Assembly (NCBI GenBank): GCA_015066405.1
Contig: SVOM01000001.1
Coordinates: forward strand, 40,277-104,276
Direction: 5' to 3'
Length of the DNA stretch: 64,000 nucleotides
Source: Oscillospiraceae bacterium
GTDB taxonomy: Bacteria > Bacillota > Clostridia > Oscillospirales > Acutalibacteraceae
A program made the position numbers and the translations under genes. Shown piece after piece: positions 53,991-62,721 of this stretch. Numbering within the stretch: the first letter of the stretch is position 1; each line of letters begins with the position of its first letter. The notes beneath the pieces are model-generated. The model did no database searches. It was not told where the DNA came from and was given only the letters and a program-made list of their open reading frames with translations.

Positions 53991-55009
53991 TGGAAACAAA
54001 GATAATCAAAATCGGCGGCATTGAAGATACGGCTGAAATTAAAGCCGCCGCCGATATATTAAAAAATGGTGGTATTGTTGCAATTCCTACCGAAACGGTT
54101 TATGGGCTCGCATCAAGCGCATTAAGTGATACGGCGATAGCCAAGGTTTTTACCGCTAAGGGCAGACCTCAAGATAACCCGCTTATAGTTCACATTTGCG
54201 ATATGGAAATGCTTGATACCGTAGCGGTAGATATACCGAAAAGTGCCTATCTTTTAGCCGAAAAATTTTGGCCGGGTCCCTTGACTATGGTGCTAAAAAA
54301 ATCTAATAATATAAGTGAAAGCGTTAGCCGCGGACTCGATACTGTGGCGGTGCGTATGCCGTCAGACAAAATCGCGCGTGAGATTATTGCGGTATCGGGG
54401 CTGCCACTTGCCGCACCATCGGCTAACACCTCGGGCAAGCCCAGTCCTACAACCGCTCAGCACGTTATTGATGATTTAAATGGCAAAATTGATGCTATTA
54501 TTGATTCGCACGACTGCACAGTGGGTGTTGAATCTACCGTAATATCCTTGGTGGGTGAGGTGCCGCGACTTTTGAGACCGGGTGCCGTTACTGCCGAGCA
54601 GTTGCGCGAGACAATAGGCGATATAGAGATAGACAATGCCGTTTTAAATGAGCTCAAGACGGGCGAAAAGGCGGCAAGTCCGGGTATGAAATACAAACAC
54701 TATGCACCTGCGGCTACTGTATATTTGGTAGAAGCGGAAAGCGGTCAATTTGCGGAGTTTGTAAATACAAAAACCGATGCGGTTGCCGTTTGCTTCGATG
54801 AGGATGCGGGTATTACTGTACCCTGCATTTCCTATGGTAGCTGTAAAAATGAAATCACATTGGCGCAAAACTTATTTAAAGTGCTACGCGATATAGATAA
54901 ACGAGGGATTAAAAATGCTTACATACACGCACCGTCAAAAAGCGGTGTGGGACTGGCAGTTTATAACCGACTTATTCGCGCGGCGGCTTTTAGGGTGATA
55001 AAATTATGA
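53990..55009 (+). CDS. L-threonylcarbamoyladenylate synthase (Sua5/TsaC)
   Basis: Makes threonylcarbamoyl-AMP for the t6A37 tRNA modification. 339 residues, the long Sua5 form: YrdC-like domain to ~200 (GGIVAIPTETVYGLA; KGRPQDNPLIVH; SANTSGKPSPT) and a C-terminal Sua5 domain following the SPGMKYKHYAP linker. Overlaps prfA and coaE at its ends. Confidence 0.95.
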   Translation: METKIIKIGGIEDTAEIKAAADILKNGGIVAIPTETVYGLASSALSDTAIAKVFTAKGRPQDNPLIVHICDMEMLDTVAVDIPKSAYLLAEKFWPGPLTMVLKKSNNISESVSRGLDTVAVRMPSDKIAREIIAVSGLPLAAPSANTSGKPSPTTAQHVIDDLNGKIDAIIDSHDCTVGVESTVISLVGEVPRLLRPGAVTAEQLRETIGDIEIDNAVLNELKTGEKAASPGMKYKHYAPAATVYLVEAESGQFAEFVNTKTDAVAVCFDEDAGITVPCISYGSCKNEITLAQNLFKVLRDIDKRGIKNAYIHAPSKSGVGLAVYNRLIRAAAFRVIKL

Positions 55010-55590
55010 AATATATTTTAGGACTTACGGGTCAAACGGGTGCCGGCAAGAGTCTTGTATCAAAGGTTGCCGAAGAATATGGCTTTTTTGTAATTGACTG
55101 CGATAAGGTGGCTCACGCCGTTACCGAAACCGAGAAAGTTAAAAAAGCGCTGACAGCCGTTTTTGGTGCCGACATATTGGAAAACGGCGTGCTTAACCGC
55201 AAAAAGCTTGCCGCCGCGGCATTTAAGGACACACAAAGCACCGAGCTTTTAAACAAAACAGTTTTGCCGTTTATAGTAGAAGAAATTAATATACTTATTG
55301 GTAAAAGCGGCAAAGAGCGCATATTACTTGATGCGCCAACACTGTTTGAAAGCGGCGCGGATAAATTGTGTGATAAAACTGTGGGCGTTATAGCGGACAA
55401 GGATATTCGTTTTAAGCGTATAATTATAAGGGATGCTTTAACCGAACTACAAGCACTGCAAAGGATAAATGCAGGCAAGCCCGATGAGTTTTATGAAAAT
55501 AAATGCGACTACATATTAAAAAATAATGGCGAACAAAATGAAATAATAAATAATTTTGAAAATATGTTGAAAGATATTTTAGGGAGGTAG
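55006..55590 (+). CDS. coaE: Dephospho-CoA kinase
   Basis: Last step of coenzyme A synthesis. 194 residues. P loop GQTGAGKS (9-16), DCDKVAH (~31-37) and LLDAPTLFESG (~105-115) as in the family. Four-base overlap with the Sua5 gene. The C-terminus ends in a short helix. Confidence 0.93.
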   Translation: MKYILGLTGQTGAGKSLVSKVAEEYGFFVIDCDKVAHAVTETEKVKKALTAVFGADILENGVLNRKKLAAAAFKDTQSTELLNKTVLPFIVEEINILIGKSGKERILLDAPTLFESGADKLCDKTVGVIADKDIRFKRIIIRDALTELQALQRINAGKPDEFYENKCDYILKNNGEQNEIINNFENMLKDILGR

Positions 55591-55595
55591 CAGTT

Positions 55596-56993
55596 ATGTC
55601 TGACAAAACAAAAAGTGAAGAATTAAAAGAACGGTTATTTATAAAAAAGAAAAACGGTAGACTTTTATCGGATGAAGCTGTGCTTTGCAAGGCCGAAGAG
55701 TTTTGTGTTGGCTATAAAAAGTTTTTGGATGCTGCAAAAACCGAGCGTATGGCGGTTGATGCTGCCATAGAGATTGCAAAAAAAGCAGGATTTTTAGAGT
55801 ATGAACGCGGCAAAAAATACAAAGCGGGCGACCGCTATTTTGTGAACAATCGCGGCAAGGCTTTAGCTCTTGTATGCGTTGGACAAGAGGCCGCCGATAA
55901 GGGTGTGCGCATTACTGCGGCTCATATCGATTCGCCGCGCCTTGATTTAAAACCTAACCCGCTTTATGAGGAGATAGAGTTAGCACTCTTTAAAACTCAT
56001 TATTACGGTGGTATACGCAAATATCAGTGGACAGCAGTGCCGCTTGCTCTCCATGGTGTATTTGTAAAGCGCGACGGAACAAAGGTTAATGTTAACATAG
56101 GCGAGGATGATAACGACCCCAAATTTGTAGTTAACGATTTGTTGCCGCATTTAGCCGCCGAGCAAAGCAAACGCACTCTGGCCGATGGAATTCGTGGCGA
56201 AGAGCTTAATGTGCTTATAGGTAGCCACCCGTTCCGTGATGATAAGGGCAGTGAGCTTGTAAAACTTAACATTTTAAAACTCTTAAACGAAAAATACGGC
56301 ATAACCGAGAGCGATTTCTTGTCTGCCGAGCTTGAGTGTGTGCCGGCGGTAAAGGCTTGCGATATTGGTCTTGACCGCTCAATGATAGGTGCCTACGGTC
56401 AGGATGACCGCGTTTGCGCATATCCTGCCATTATGGCGGCTATTGATACAAAAGCACCAAAGCAAACGCTTATAACCGTGCTTGCCGATAAGGAAGAAAC
56501 AGGCTCCTCGGGAAATACGGGCCTTGAATCATCATTCCTAAAATACCTTGTTTTTGATATTGCCGAAATGCAGGGTGTAGACTGTACCGTAGCACTTCGC
56601 AATTCAAAGTGCTTGTCCGCCGATGTTAATGCAGGTACCGACCCAACCTTCCAGGATGTTATGGAGCGTAGAAATGCCGCATTCTTAAACTACGGCGTTG
56701 TAATCACAAAGTATACAGGTGCCAGAGGTAAAAGCGGCACATCGGATGCGAGCGCTGAATATGTTGCCGAAATCAGAGAAATGCTTGATAACGCGGGTGT
56801 TGTTTGGCAAACGGGCGAGCTTGGTAAGGTTGATGCAGGTGGCGGCGGAACAGTTGCTATGTATATAGCAAATCTCGGCGTTGATGTTGTTGACCTTGGC
56901 GTGCCTGTGCTTTCTATGCACGCGCCCTTTGAAACAACGGCAAAATTTGATATTTATATGGCATATCTTGCCATGAAGGCATTTGCCGAATAA
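55596..56993 (+). CDS. M18 family aminopeptidase
   Basis: 465 residues. M18 zinc ligands lie in AAHIDSPRLDLK (near 109), in DKEETGSSGN (near 300) and near ALRNSKCLSADVNAGTDP. AspAP-like cytosolic aminopeptidase removing N-terminal residues. Six bases after coaE, with a GGGAGG site. Ends at a terminator. Confidence 0.92.
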   Translation: MSDKTKSEELKERLFIKKKNGRLLSDEAVLCKAEEFCVGYKKFLDAAKTERMAVDAAIEIAKKAGFLEYERGKKYKAGDRYFVNNRGKALALVCVGQEAADKGVRITAAHIDSPRLDLKPNPLYEEIELALFKTHYYGGIRKYQWTAVPLALHGVFVKRDGTKVNVNIGEDDNDPKFVVNDLLPHLAAEQSKRTLADGIRGEELNVLIGSHPFRDDKGSELVKLNILKLLNEKYGITESDFLSAELECVPAVKACDIGLDRSMIGAYGQDDRVCAYPAIMAAIDTKAPKQTLITVLADKEETGSSGNTGLESSFLKYLVFDIAEMQGVDCTVALRNSKCLSADVNAGTDPTFQDVMERRNAAFLNYGVVITKYTGARGKSGTSDASAEYVAEIREMLDNAGVVWQTGELGKVDAGGGGTVAMYIANLGVDVVDLGVPVLSMHAPFETTAKFDIYMAYLAMKAFAE

Positions 56994-56996
56994 TAA

Positions 56997-57034
56997 AAAA
57001 CTACTGTCATATTCTTGTGGCAGTAGTTTTTATT
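56997..57034 (+). terminator. Terminator after M18 aminopeptidase
   Basis: AAAACTACTG / CAGTAGTTTT arms with an 11-14 base loop, then TATT. Confidence 0.75.
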
Positions 57035-57139
57035 GCTTTATGGTGTAAAATCCACCTTTTGTGTTGCTTTGTCGGTTGCATAATGCAGTTGTTAAAGTTA
57101 TTTTAAAATGGAGAAAAATATTTTTTAAGGAAGGTAATT

Positions 57140-59389
57140 ATGAAAATCAAACAGCAGTATATAGATATAAAAAATAAAAACATACCTGATAATCTAAATG
57201 TTGATGCTTTGTATGCATTGATTGAAAGAACAGCAGGCAAAAAATATGCCGAAAAGTTCGTTTTCGAGAAAATAGACAGCGACGGCTTTGATACATACGA
57301 GGTTTTTGATAAGGGCGATAAAATATGCATCCGCGCCAATACGGGTGTTTCTGCCGCTGTAGGCTTTAATAAATATTTAAAAGAAATTTGCCACTATAGT
57401 ATAGGCGCTTTGGCAACGAGTGGCACATTGCCCGAAAATCCGCCCAAGGTTCAAAAGGTGCTTAAAAACAAAAGCAGTTTTTTATATCGCTATTTCTTTA
57501 ATTACTGTACCTTTAGTTATACTTATGCATTTGATTCGTGGCAAGATTGGGAAAGAACACTCGATTATCTTATTTTGTCGGGATATAACCTCATTCTGAA
57601 CCCCATAGGTCTTGAAACGGTATGGTATAGAGTGCTTAAAAAACTGGGATATAGCACCGAGGACATTAAAAACTTTATTTGTGGTCCCGCGTTTTATACT
57701 TGGCAATGGGTGTTTAATTTATCCGGTTGGGCAGGCGGTGCACCTGATAGCTGGTATGAAGAAAGGGCAGAACTTGCTGCGAAATTCAACAATCGTTTAT
57801 TAGAACTGGGCGCTTCTCCTATTCTTGGTGGATATGTAGGTATGGTGCCAGATGATTTCTGCAATTACTATGCCGATTCGAAGCCCTTAAAACAGGGTAT
57901 TTGGGGTGGTTTTGTTCGTCCCGCCTATATTTTACCCGAGGATCCAAACTTTAATAAGGTTGCCGACCTTTTTTATGCTGAGCTTATGAAAATAGGTGGC
58001 GCCGATAAGGTATCGTTCTTTTCTGCCGATGCTTTCCATGAGGGCGGTAATAAAGAAGGGGTTAATCTCCCCAAATATGCGCTCAGTTGTTATGAAAAGA
58101 TGCGAGAGTTCGTTGATACACCCGTTTGGGTAATACAAGAGTGGGGTTCGCCAAAATTGGAGATTCCCGATAGTGTAAATAACAAATACGATGGCGGTGC
58201 TTTGCTGGTGGCGCTTTCGGCTGACCGCCGTGATACCGCACCTAAAACTCCCGATGTTTCGCCTTGGTGCTACTGTGCCGTAAATGCTTTTGGTGGGCAG
58301 GAGGTTATGCAGGGTGCGGCTACAGAACAGTTGCTCAACCCGTTTATACATCTTAAAAACGAGAATAGTAAAATATTGGGTATCGGCTATATGCCCGAAT
58401 CGGTTAATGCAAACGAAATATTTTATTCGATTTTTGCCGATAATGCGTTTGGTGAGGGCTATAAATCGGTGGAAGATTTTATAAAGGCATATACTCGGGA
58501 TCGCTATGGTAGGGCTTGTGATGATATAACCGATACGTTAAAAAAGGTTTTTGTTACTTCGTTCCATATAGATCGTCTTTTGGGTGCCGAATCGGGTTTG
58601 TGCGCAAGGCCATCTCTTACTGTTCGCAATGTATCGGCTTATTCAAATTTTGCCTGTCCGTACATTGACCAATCGGTGCTTGTAAATCACGTAAAGGCAT
58701 TGTTCTCACATTATGATGAGTTTTCAAATATGGGCGGTTATAAACGCGATTTGTTGGAAGCTACCCGCCAAATACTTAACAACCTTTCGTGGTATTTCAT
58801 TGAAGAGATGAAAACCGCATATAAAAATAAAGATATCGATGGTGTATCTAAAAACGGTGCGGAATTGTTAGGCCTTTATAAACTGCAAAATGCACTTGTA
58901 TCCACTGATAAGAAATTTTTACTCGGTACTTGGCTTGAAAAGGCAAAGGCGTGCGGCAAAACACCCGCCGAAAAAGCATATTTCGAGTGGAACGCAAGGC
59001 ATCAGATAACCTTGTGGGCGGCCGAAAAGGGGTCGGGCTACTCTCCGAATTCTACCGAAGGCGGACTTAGAGATTATGCCGCAAAAGAGTGGAACGGTAT
59101 GCTTGAGGACTTTTATAAACCTCGTTGGGAACGCTTTATATCACGACTGCAAATATCTCTTTTGACTGGTAAGGAATTAGAGCCGATTAATAATTATCAC
59201 GAAGAGCTTGGCTTTGTTTATGAAAAGAAGAGTTATCCAACAGAGCCGTTTGGTTGTCTCAAAACGGCAGTAAAAAATATTATCGAAAAGGTTGACTCGG
59301 TTAAATTTGAATATAAGGAATATAAACCCGGTGGCATTCCATTTGAGGAATTTATAGCAAAGAGTTTTGAGGATGCAACAAATGGTTAA
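57140..59389 (+). CDS. Alpha-N-acetylglucosaminidase (GH89, NAGLU-like)
   Basis: Removes terminal alpha-linked N-acetylglucosamine, as from heparan-type or gastric-mucin glycans. 749 residues, whole family length. YRYFFNYCTFSYTYAF, GYNLILNPIG and GPAFYTWQWVFNLSGW are diagnostic GH89 blocks. The two catalytic glutamates are visible: E301 in SADAFHEGG and E420 in GIGYMPES, matching the human NAGLU pair. No signal peptide, so it acts on imported oligosaccharides. AAGGAAGG site. Overlaps the DUF1653 gene by eight bases. Confidence 0.93.
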   Translation: MKIKQQYIDIKNKNIPDNLNVDALYALIERTAGKKYAEKFVFEKIDSDGFDTYEVFDKGDKICIRANTGVSAAVGFNKYLKEICHYSIGALATSGTLPENPPKVQKVLKNKSSFLYRYFFNYCTFSYTYAFDSWQDWERTLDYLILSGYNLILNPIGLETVWYRVLKKLGYSTEDIKNFICGPAFYTWQWVFNLSGWAGGAPDSWYEERAELAAKFNNRLLELGASPILGGYVGMVPDDFCNYYADSKPLKQGIWGGFVRPAYILPEDPNFNKVADLFYAELMKIGGADKVSFFSADAFHEGGNKEGVNLPKYALSCYEKMREFVDTPVWVIQEWGSPKLEIPDSVNNKYDGGALLVALSADRRDTAPKTPDVSPWCYCAVNAFGGQEVMQGAATEQLLNPFIHLKNENSKILGIGYMPESVNANEIFYSIFADNAFGEGYKSVEDFIKAYTRDRYGRACDDITDTLKKVFVTSFHIDRLLGAESGLCARPSLTVRNVSAYSNFACPYIDQSVLVNHVKALFSHYDEFSNMGGYKRDLLEATRQILNNLSWYFIEEMKTAYKNKDIDGVSKNGAELLGLYKLQNALVSTDKKFLLGTWLEKAKACGKTPAEKAYFEWNARHQITLWAAEKGSGYSPNSTEGGLRDYAAKEWNGMLEDFYKPRWERFISRLQISLLTGKELEPINNYHEELGFVYEKKSYPTEPFGCLKTAVKNIIEKVDSVKFEYKEYKPGGIPFEEFIAKSFEDATNG

Positions 59390-59594
59390 AAAAGGTAAAT
59401 ACCGCCACTTTAAAGGAAACGAATATGAAGTTTTAGCCGTTGCCAAAAACAGCGAAACACTTGAAGAAATGGTTGTGTATAAAGCACTTTACGGGGAACA
59501 AGATATATGGGTAAGGCCATTGTCTATGTGGGAGGAAACCGTAATACACGGCGGAAAAGCGACAAAAAGATTTGAGTACATCGATGAAAAATAA
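59382..59594 (+). CDS. DUF1653 protein
   Basis: 70 residues from the ATG at 59382, inside the end of the GH89 gene. GKYRHFKGNEYEVLAVAKNSET, read as two blocks, and YKALYGEQDIWVRPLSMW are characteristic of DUF1653, a small beta-rich domain of unknown function. Its final codons overlap the start of the acetyltransferase remnant. Confidence 0.88.
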   Translation: MVKKGKYRHFKGNEYEVLAVAKNSETLEEMVVYKALYGEQDIWVRPLSMWEETVIHGGKATKRFEYIDEK

Positions 59595-59923
59595 TCGACT
59601 TCATTTGCTCGATACCGTTCGCGGAATAACGGTTTTAAGCATGGTGCTTTATCACACGCTGTGGGATGTTGTTTATATTTACGGCGTATCTCGGCTTCCC
59701 ACCAAGGTGGTTTTTATCTGCCGATTATTTCTCGCTTTTTCCGTGGATGTTTTTGTTCTTAACGGGCTATTTTCTTTATAATATTTTAGAAAATCACGGA
59801 TTAAATAAAAAACTGTTTACAGCAGGAAGGGTAGAGCCGTTTGCGTTTATCGGTAAAAACTCTTTGATAATTTATTTGTTGCACCAACCCGTTATCTATT
59901 TGATACTTAATATTATAATGTAA
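59584..59923 (+). pseudogene. HGSNAT/DUF1624-like acetyltransferase, internally deleted and frameshifted
   Basis: The first ~36 codons (frame of 59584) read LHLLDTVRGITVLSMVLYH and LWDVVYIYG, the membrane start of the DUF1624/heparan-alpha-glucosaminide N-acetyltransferase family. From about 59690 homology moves to another frame (LGFPPRWFLSADYF, LFPWMFLFLTGYFLY, GKNSLIIYLLHQPVIY), which is the family's C-terminus. Some 100 or more central residues are missing. Junction near 59690-59700. The intact enzyme would acetylate a terminal glucosamine, the step before NAGLU in heparan breakdown. Probably non-functional. Confidence 0.78.
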
Positions 59924-59941
59924 AAAACTGCCGAGAGTTTA

Positions 59942-60128
59942 GCATTGTGTTCTTTAGGACACAATGCATCGATATAAATCCCTATCGGGATTTTCGATAT
60001 GTGTTTCACACTCGATATGTTGCCTTATAGCAACAAGAAATTGGGATTTATATCATATCGAGTTTGAGCAAAACGAAAACATATCAATTTTACTTTGGTA
60101 AAAATATCGAATTGCGAAGCAATATATC
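59942..60128. repeat. Nested-hairpin repetitive element (MITE/REP-like)
   Basis: This fills most of the 355-base gap between the acetyltransferase remnant and the AraC gene. Hairpins: GCATTGTGT / ACACAATGC (59942-59967), AATCCC / GGGATT (59977-59992), GTGT / ACAC (60001-60011) and GTTGC / GCAAC (60019-60034). A 12-base outer stem GATATAAATCCC (59971-59982) pairs perfectly with GGGATTTATATC (60043-60054). After this come TATCGAATTGC / GCAATATATCGA. CGATAT is repeated through the unit. It has no ORF. The architecture resembles dispersed noncoding elements of gut Clostridia. Confidence 0.65.
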
Positions 60129-60130
60129 GA

Positions 60131-60182
60131 CAAAAAATAACTACCCTAAAGAGAGTTCTATCTTCTCTTCTTAGGGTAGTTT
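60131..60182 (-). terminator. Terminator after the AraC gene
   Basis: ACTACCCTAA / TTAGGGTAGT outer stem with GAGAG / CTCTT inner pairing; on the minus strand the hairpin is followed by TATTTTTTG. Confidence 0.75.
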
Positions 60183-60278
60183 GCTTTATGTGATAATAAT
60201 AAACAGGGAATTTGTACGGAACTTCCTTCTTCATTTTTTAAAACTATACTCAAGGGGTCTATTTTTTAAACCTCGCTT

Positions 60279-61049
60279 TTATATTTCGCAAATTTTATTT
60301 AAATTGGCATATTCGGTAGGTGTCATATCAGTTTTTTCTTTAAAAGCCCTACAAAAATAGTAAAGACTGCTAAAACCGCATTCTTCGGAAATATGGGTTA
60401 CGCTATGCGAAGTTTCAGTTAGCATTTGCTTTGCTTTAAGTATTCTTAAATTAAGAATATATTGTTTTGGCGTGCAGTTTTGGTGGGTAATAAAAAGCTT
60501 GCGTAAATACACTTCGCTAATACCCATTTTTTGAGCTAATTTTGTATTTGAAAGCTCTGCATTGGAGAGATTTTCTTCAATATACTGTATAACAGACCTA
60601 AGCGGATTATAGCTGTCCGAATTTTCGCAGGTAATTTTATTAAGCAATTCGTAAAAAGTGCTATAAATTTTCAATTGGTTTTCACTGTGAAGAAATAAAT
60701 CTTTAAGGGTTTCAAAATCCTTTAAACAAGATTTTGGGTTTTTAAGCGGAAGTATAACAATTTCGTTAGAATTATAATTTTCGCATTTGAAGTTGACAAC
60801 CGGAAAAAGTCCTTCCTTGTCGCCGTAGAGTGAGTAATTGCCGCCCTGCGGTAATAAAATGGCATTATTTCGGTTGGAAACATAGGTTTTTCCATTCATT
60901 ATATATGTAATTTGACCGCTTATACAAACAGATAAACCAAAGGCTCTTCTATTATTCATTTCAAAATATCGTCCTTTTTCCGAGTGTACAACAATGGGCT
61001 TTTCAATATTGGTTACAATCATTTTATTTAAAGCGCTAATTATAATCAC
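60279..61049 (-). CDS. AraC-family regulator
   Basis: 256 residues if begun at the GTG at 61049; ATG at 61022 is the alternative, but AGGTAGGTG is too far from it, so the start is unsure. N-terminal cupin-like sensor (FGLSVCISGQITYIMNGK), C-terminal double helix-turn-helix: NTKLAQKMGISEVYLRKLF and SVTHISEECGFSSLYYFCRAF. Divergent from the SDR operon and probably its activator. The inducer is likely a sugar or related small molecule. Confidence 0.9.
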   Translation of the reverse strand: MIIISALNKMIVTNIEKPIVVHSEKGRYFEMNNRRAFGLSVCISGQITYIMNGKTYVSNRNNAILLPQGGNYSLYGDKEGLFPVVNFKCENYNSNEIVILPLKNPKSCLKDFETLKDLFLHSENQLKIYSTFYELLNKITCENSDSYNPLRSVIQYIEENLSNAELSNTKLAQKMGISEVYLRKLFITHQNCTPKQYILNLRILKAKQMLTETSHSVTHISEECGFSSLYYFCRAFKEKTDMTPTEYANLNKICEI

Positions 61050-61075
61050 CTACCTAACAGCATTATATCAAAAAT

Positions 61076-61158
61076 AATAAATATTTCAATAATTTTTGAT
61101 TAATTAGTATCAAAAAGTTTAAATATTTGCGATTTTTTATATTGAAATATTATTTATT
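61076..61158. promoter_or_regulatory. Divergent control region with distant inverted repeat
   Basis: AATAAATATTTCAATA (61076-61091) reappears inverted as TATTGAAATATTATTTATT (61140-61158), and TTGAT...ATCAA lies between. The spacing and AT content fit AraC half-sites at a divergent promoter. A TTGCGA box at 61126 with TTATTT 17 bases on is a possible promoter of the SDR operon. Confidence 0.5.
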
Positions 61159-61191
61159 AGGTATTACAATTAGAAAAAAGGAGGTTTTATT

Positions 61192-61953
61192 ATGAACTTT
61201 AAAAATAAAATAGCTATTGTATCCGGTGCGGCCTCGGGCATGGGTTTGCTCTTTGCCGAGAATTGGACTGCTCTTGGCGGAAATATTGTTATGTGCGATA
61301 TCGATGCCGAAACGTTAAATGAAAAGGTAACGGCTATAAATAATAAAAAATGCGGCGTAGCGGTGGGCGTTGTGTGCGACGTAAGAAATTATGAGGATAT
61401 ATGTCGCGCCCGTGATATTACAGTAGAAAAATTTGGGCAAATAGACGTGCTGATATCCTTTGCCGGCGGTACAGCCGTTCGTATGCAAAAGGTTGACATG
61501 AAAAAATATCCCGAATTTCCCGACGTGCCGATAGATGTTTACGATTGGGGCTTAGACGTTAATTTAAAAGGCCCGTTTTATTTCGCACATGCAGTGTTAA
61601 AGCAAATGCGTGAGCAAAAAAGCGGAGTTATCGTAAATATTGGTTCGATAGCAGGTGCTGAGTGCGATGGCTATGGTGTAGAATATCCAACCGCCAAGGC
61701 AGGCCTTATGTACGGCTTTACAAAGTGTATGGCCCAATACGGTGCCCCCTATGGCATAAGATGTGTTTGTGTATCCCCGGGCCCCGTGCTTACACGTCCC
61801 GCTATGGCAAACATGAAAACACTTTTAGGACGTGCTGCCCAGCCACAAGAAATAATAGATTTGATTCTTTATTTGGTATCTGACAAAGCAAACTTTATAA
61901 CAGGCGAAAATATTATGATAGATGGCGGAAGAGCCGCTATGAATAGAGGGTAA
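61192..61953 (+). CDS. Short-chain dehydrogenase/reductase
   Basis: 253 residues. Cofactor loop GAASGMG (12-18), CDVRNYEDI near 64, and the catalytic set S152 - Y165 - K169 (YPTAK). C-terminal GENIMIDGGR is standard for the FabG-like classical SDRs. ATG behind AAGGAGG. Substrate unknown; the neighbours suggest an alicyclic or sugar-derived compound. Confidence 0.9.
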   Translation: MNFKNKIAIVSGAASGMGLLFAENWTALGGNIVMCDIDAETLNEKVTAINNKKCGVAVGVVCDVRNYEDICRARDITVEKFGQIDVLISFAGGTAVRMQKVDMKKYPEFPDVPIDVYDWGLDVNLKGPFYFAHAVLKQMREQKSGVIVNIGSIAGAECDGYGVEYPTAKAGLMYGFTKCMAQYGAPYGIRCVCVSPGPVLTRPAMANMKTLLGRAAQPQEIIDLILYLVSDKANFITGENIMIDGGRAAMNRG

Positions 61954-61955
61954 TT

Positions 61956-62714
61956 ATGAAAAGCAGTTTTGTAAACATCAATAAACCACTACTTACAGTT
62001 ATGCTCCAATGTGAAACACCCGAGGCGGCAATAGGTCGTATAAAAAACGCCAACTGCCTTGGTGCTGATGCATACGGGCTACAAGCGGAGCACCTAAGGC
62101 CAGAATTTAGAGATGAAAAAACAATAAAAGAAATCCTTGTTCATATGAAGGGGCGCCCTTGCTACGTAACAAATTATAGGTATGCTTATAACGAGAATAA
62201 AACCGATGAGGAATTAGCAAAAGAATTAATAGACCTTGCGAAATACGGGGCTACGCTTTGCGATGTTAGAGGCGATATGTTTTGTTGTCATCCGGAAGAG
62301 CTTACCGATAACGAACAGGCGATAAAAAAGCAAATGGAGCTGATTGATGAAATACATTCTCTCGGCGGCGAGGTACTTATGTCTTCGCACGTTAACAAGT
62401 TTACTTCAGCCCAAAGGGTGCTCGAAATAGCAAAAGAGCAAAAACGCCGTGGTGCCGACGTTATAAAAATAGTAACCCACGCTGACAATATGGAGCAGCA
62501 AATAGAGAATCTTCGCATAACCGATTTGCTCAAAAGGGAACTTGGTGCGCCGTTTTTGTTCCTTTCGGGCGGAGAGTGTGGCTTGCATAGAAGACTTGGA
62601 ATAAAACTCGGTTGCCAAATGGCGCTTTGCGTTTATGAGCATGATGCAATATCTACTGTTAATCAACCGCTTCTAAGTGTAATGAAAGCAGCAATTGCCG
62701 CTATGGATTTTTAA
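61956..62714 (+). CDS. Type I 3-dehydroquinate dehydratase-like protein
   Basis: 252 residues, TIM barrel of the AroD/DHQase I family. The Schiff-base lysine fits K171 in DVIKIVTH and the general base H145 in LMSSHVNKF, matching the spacing in AroD. The rest diverges from biosynthetic AroD, and the gene sits with an AraC regulator and oxidoreductases rather than aro genes, so a catabolic dehydratase is likely. Starts two bases after the SDR stop. Confidence 0.82.
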   Translation: MKSSFVNINKPLLTVMLQCETPEAAIGRIKNANCLGADAYGLQAEHLRPEFRDEKTIKEILVHMKGRPCYVTNYRYAYNENKTDEELAKELIDLAKYGATLCDVRGDMFCCHPEELTDNEQAIKKQMELIDEIHSLGGEVLMSSHVNKFTSAQRVLEIAKEQKRRGADVIKIVTHADNMEQQIENLRITDLLKRELGAPFLFLSGGECGLHRRLGIKLGCQMALCVYEHDAISTVNQPLLSVMKAAIAAMDF

Positions 62715-62721
62715 AGTGGCA

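Noticed and set aside
59666..59923. An independent small membrane protein gene
   Set aside because: Its good homology begins mid-frame and continues the upstream DUF1624 N-terminus; no ribosome site. Treated as part of a broken gene.
61967..61976. TTTTGTAAAC on the plus strand, a reverse copy of the tail promoter box
   Set aside because: Inside the start of the dehydroquinase-like gene, and the 17-base position holds TACCCT. Considered chance in an AT-rich genome.
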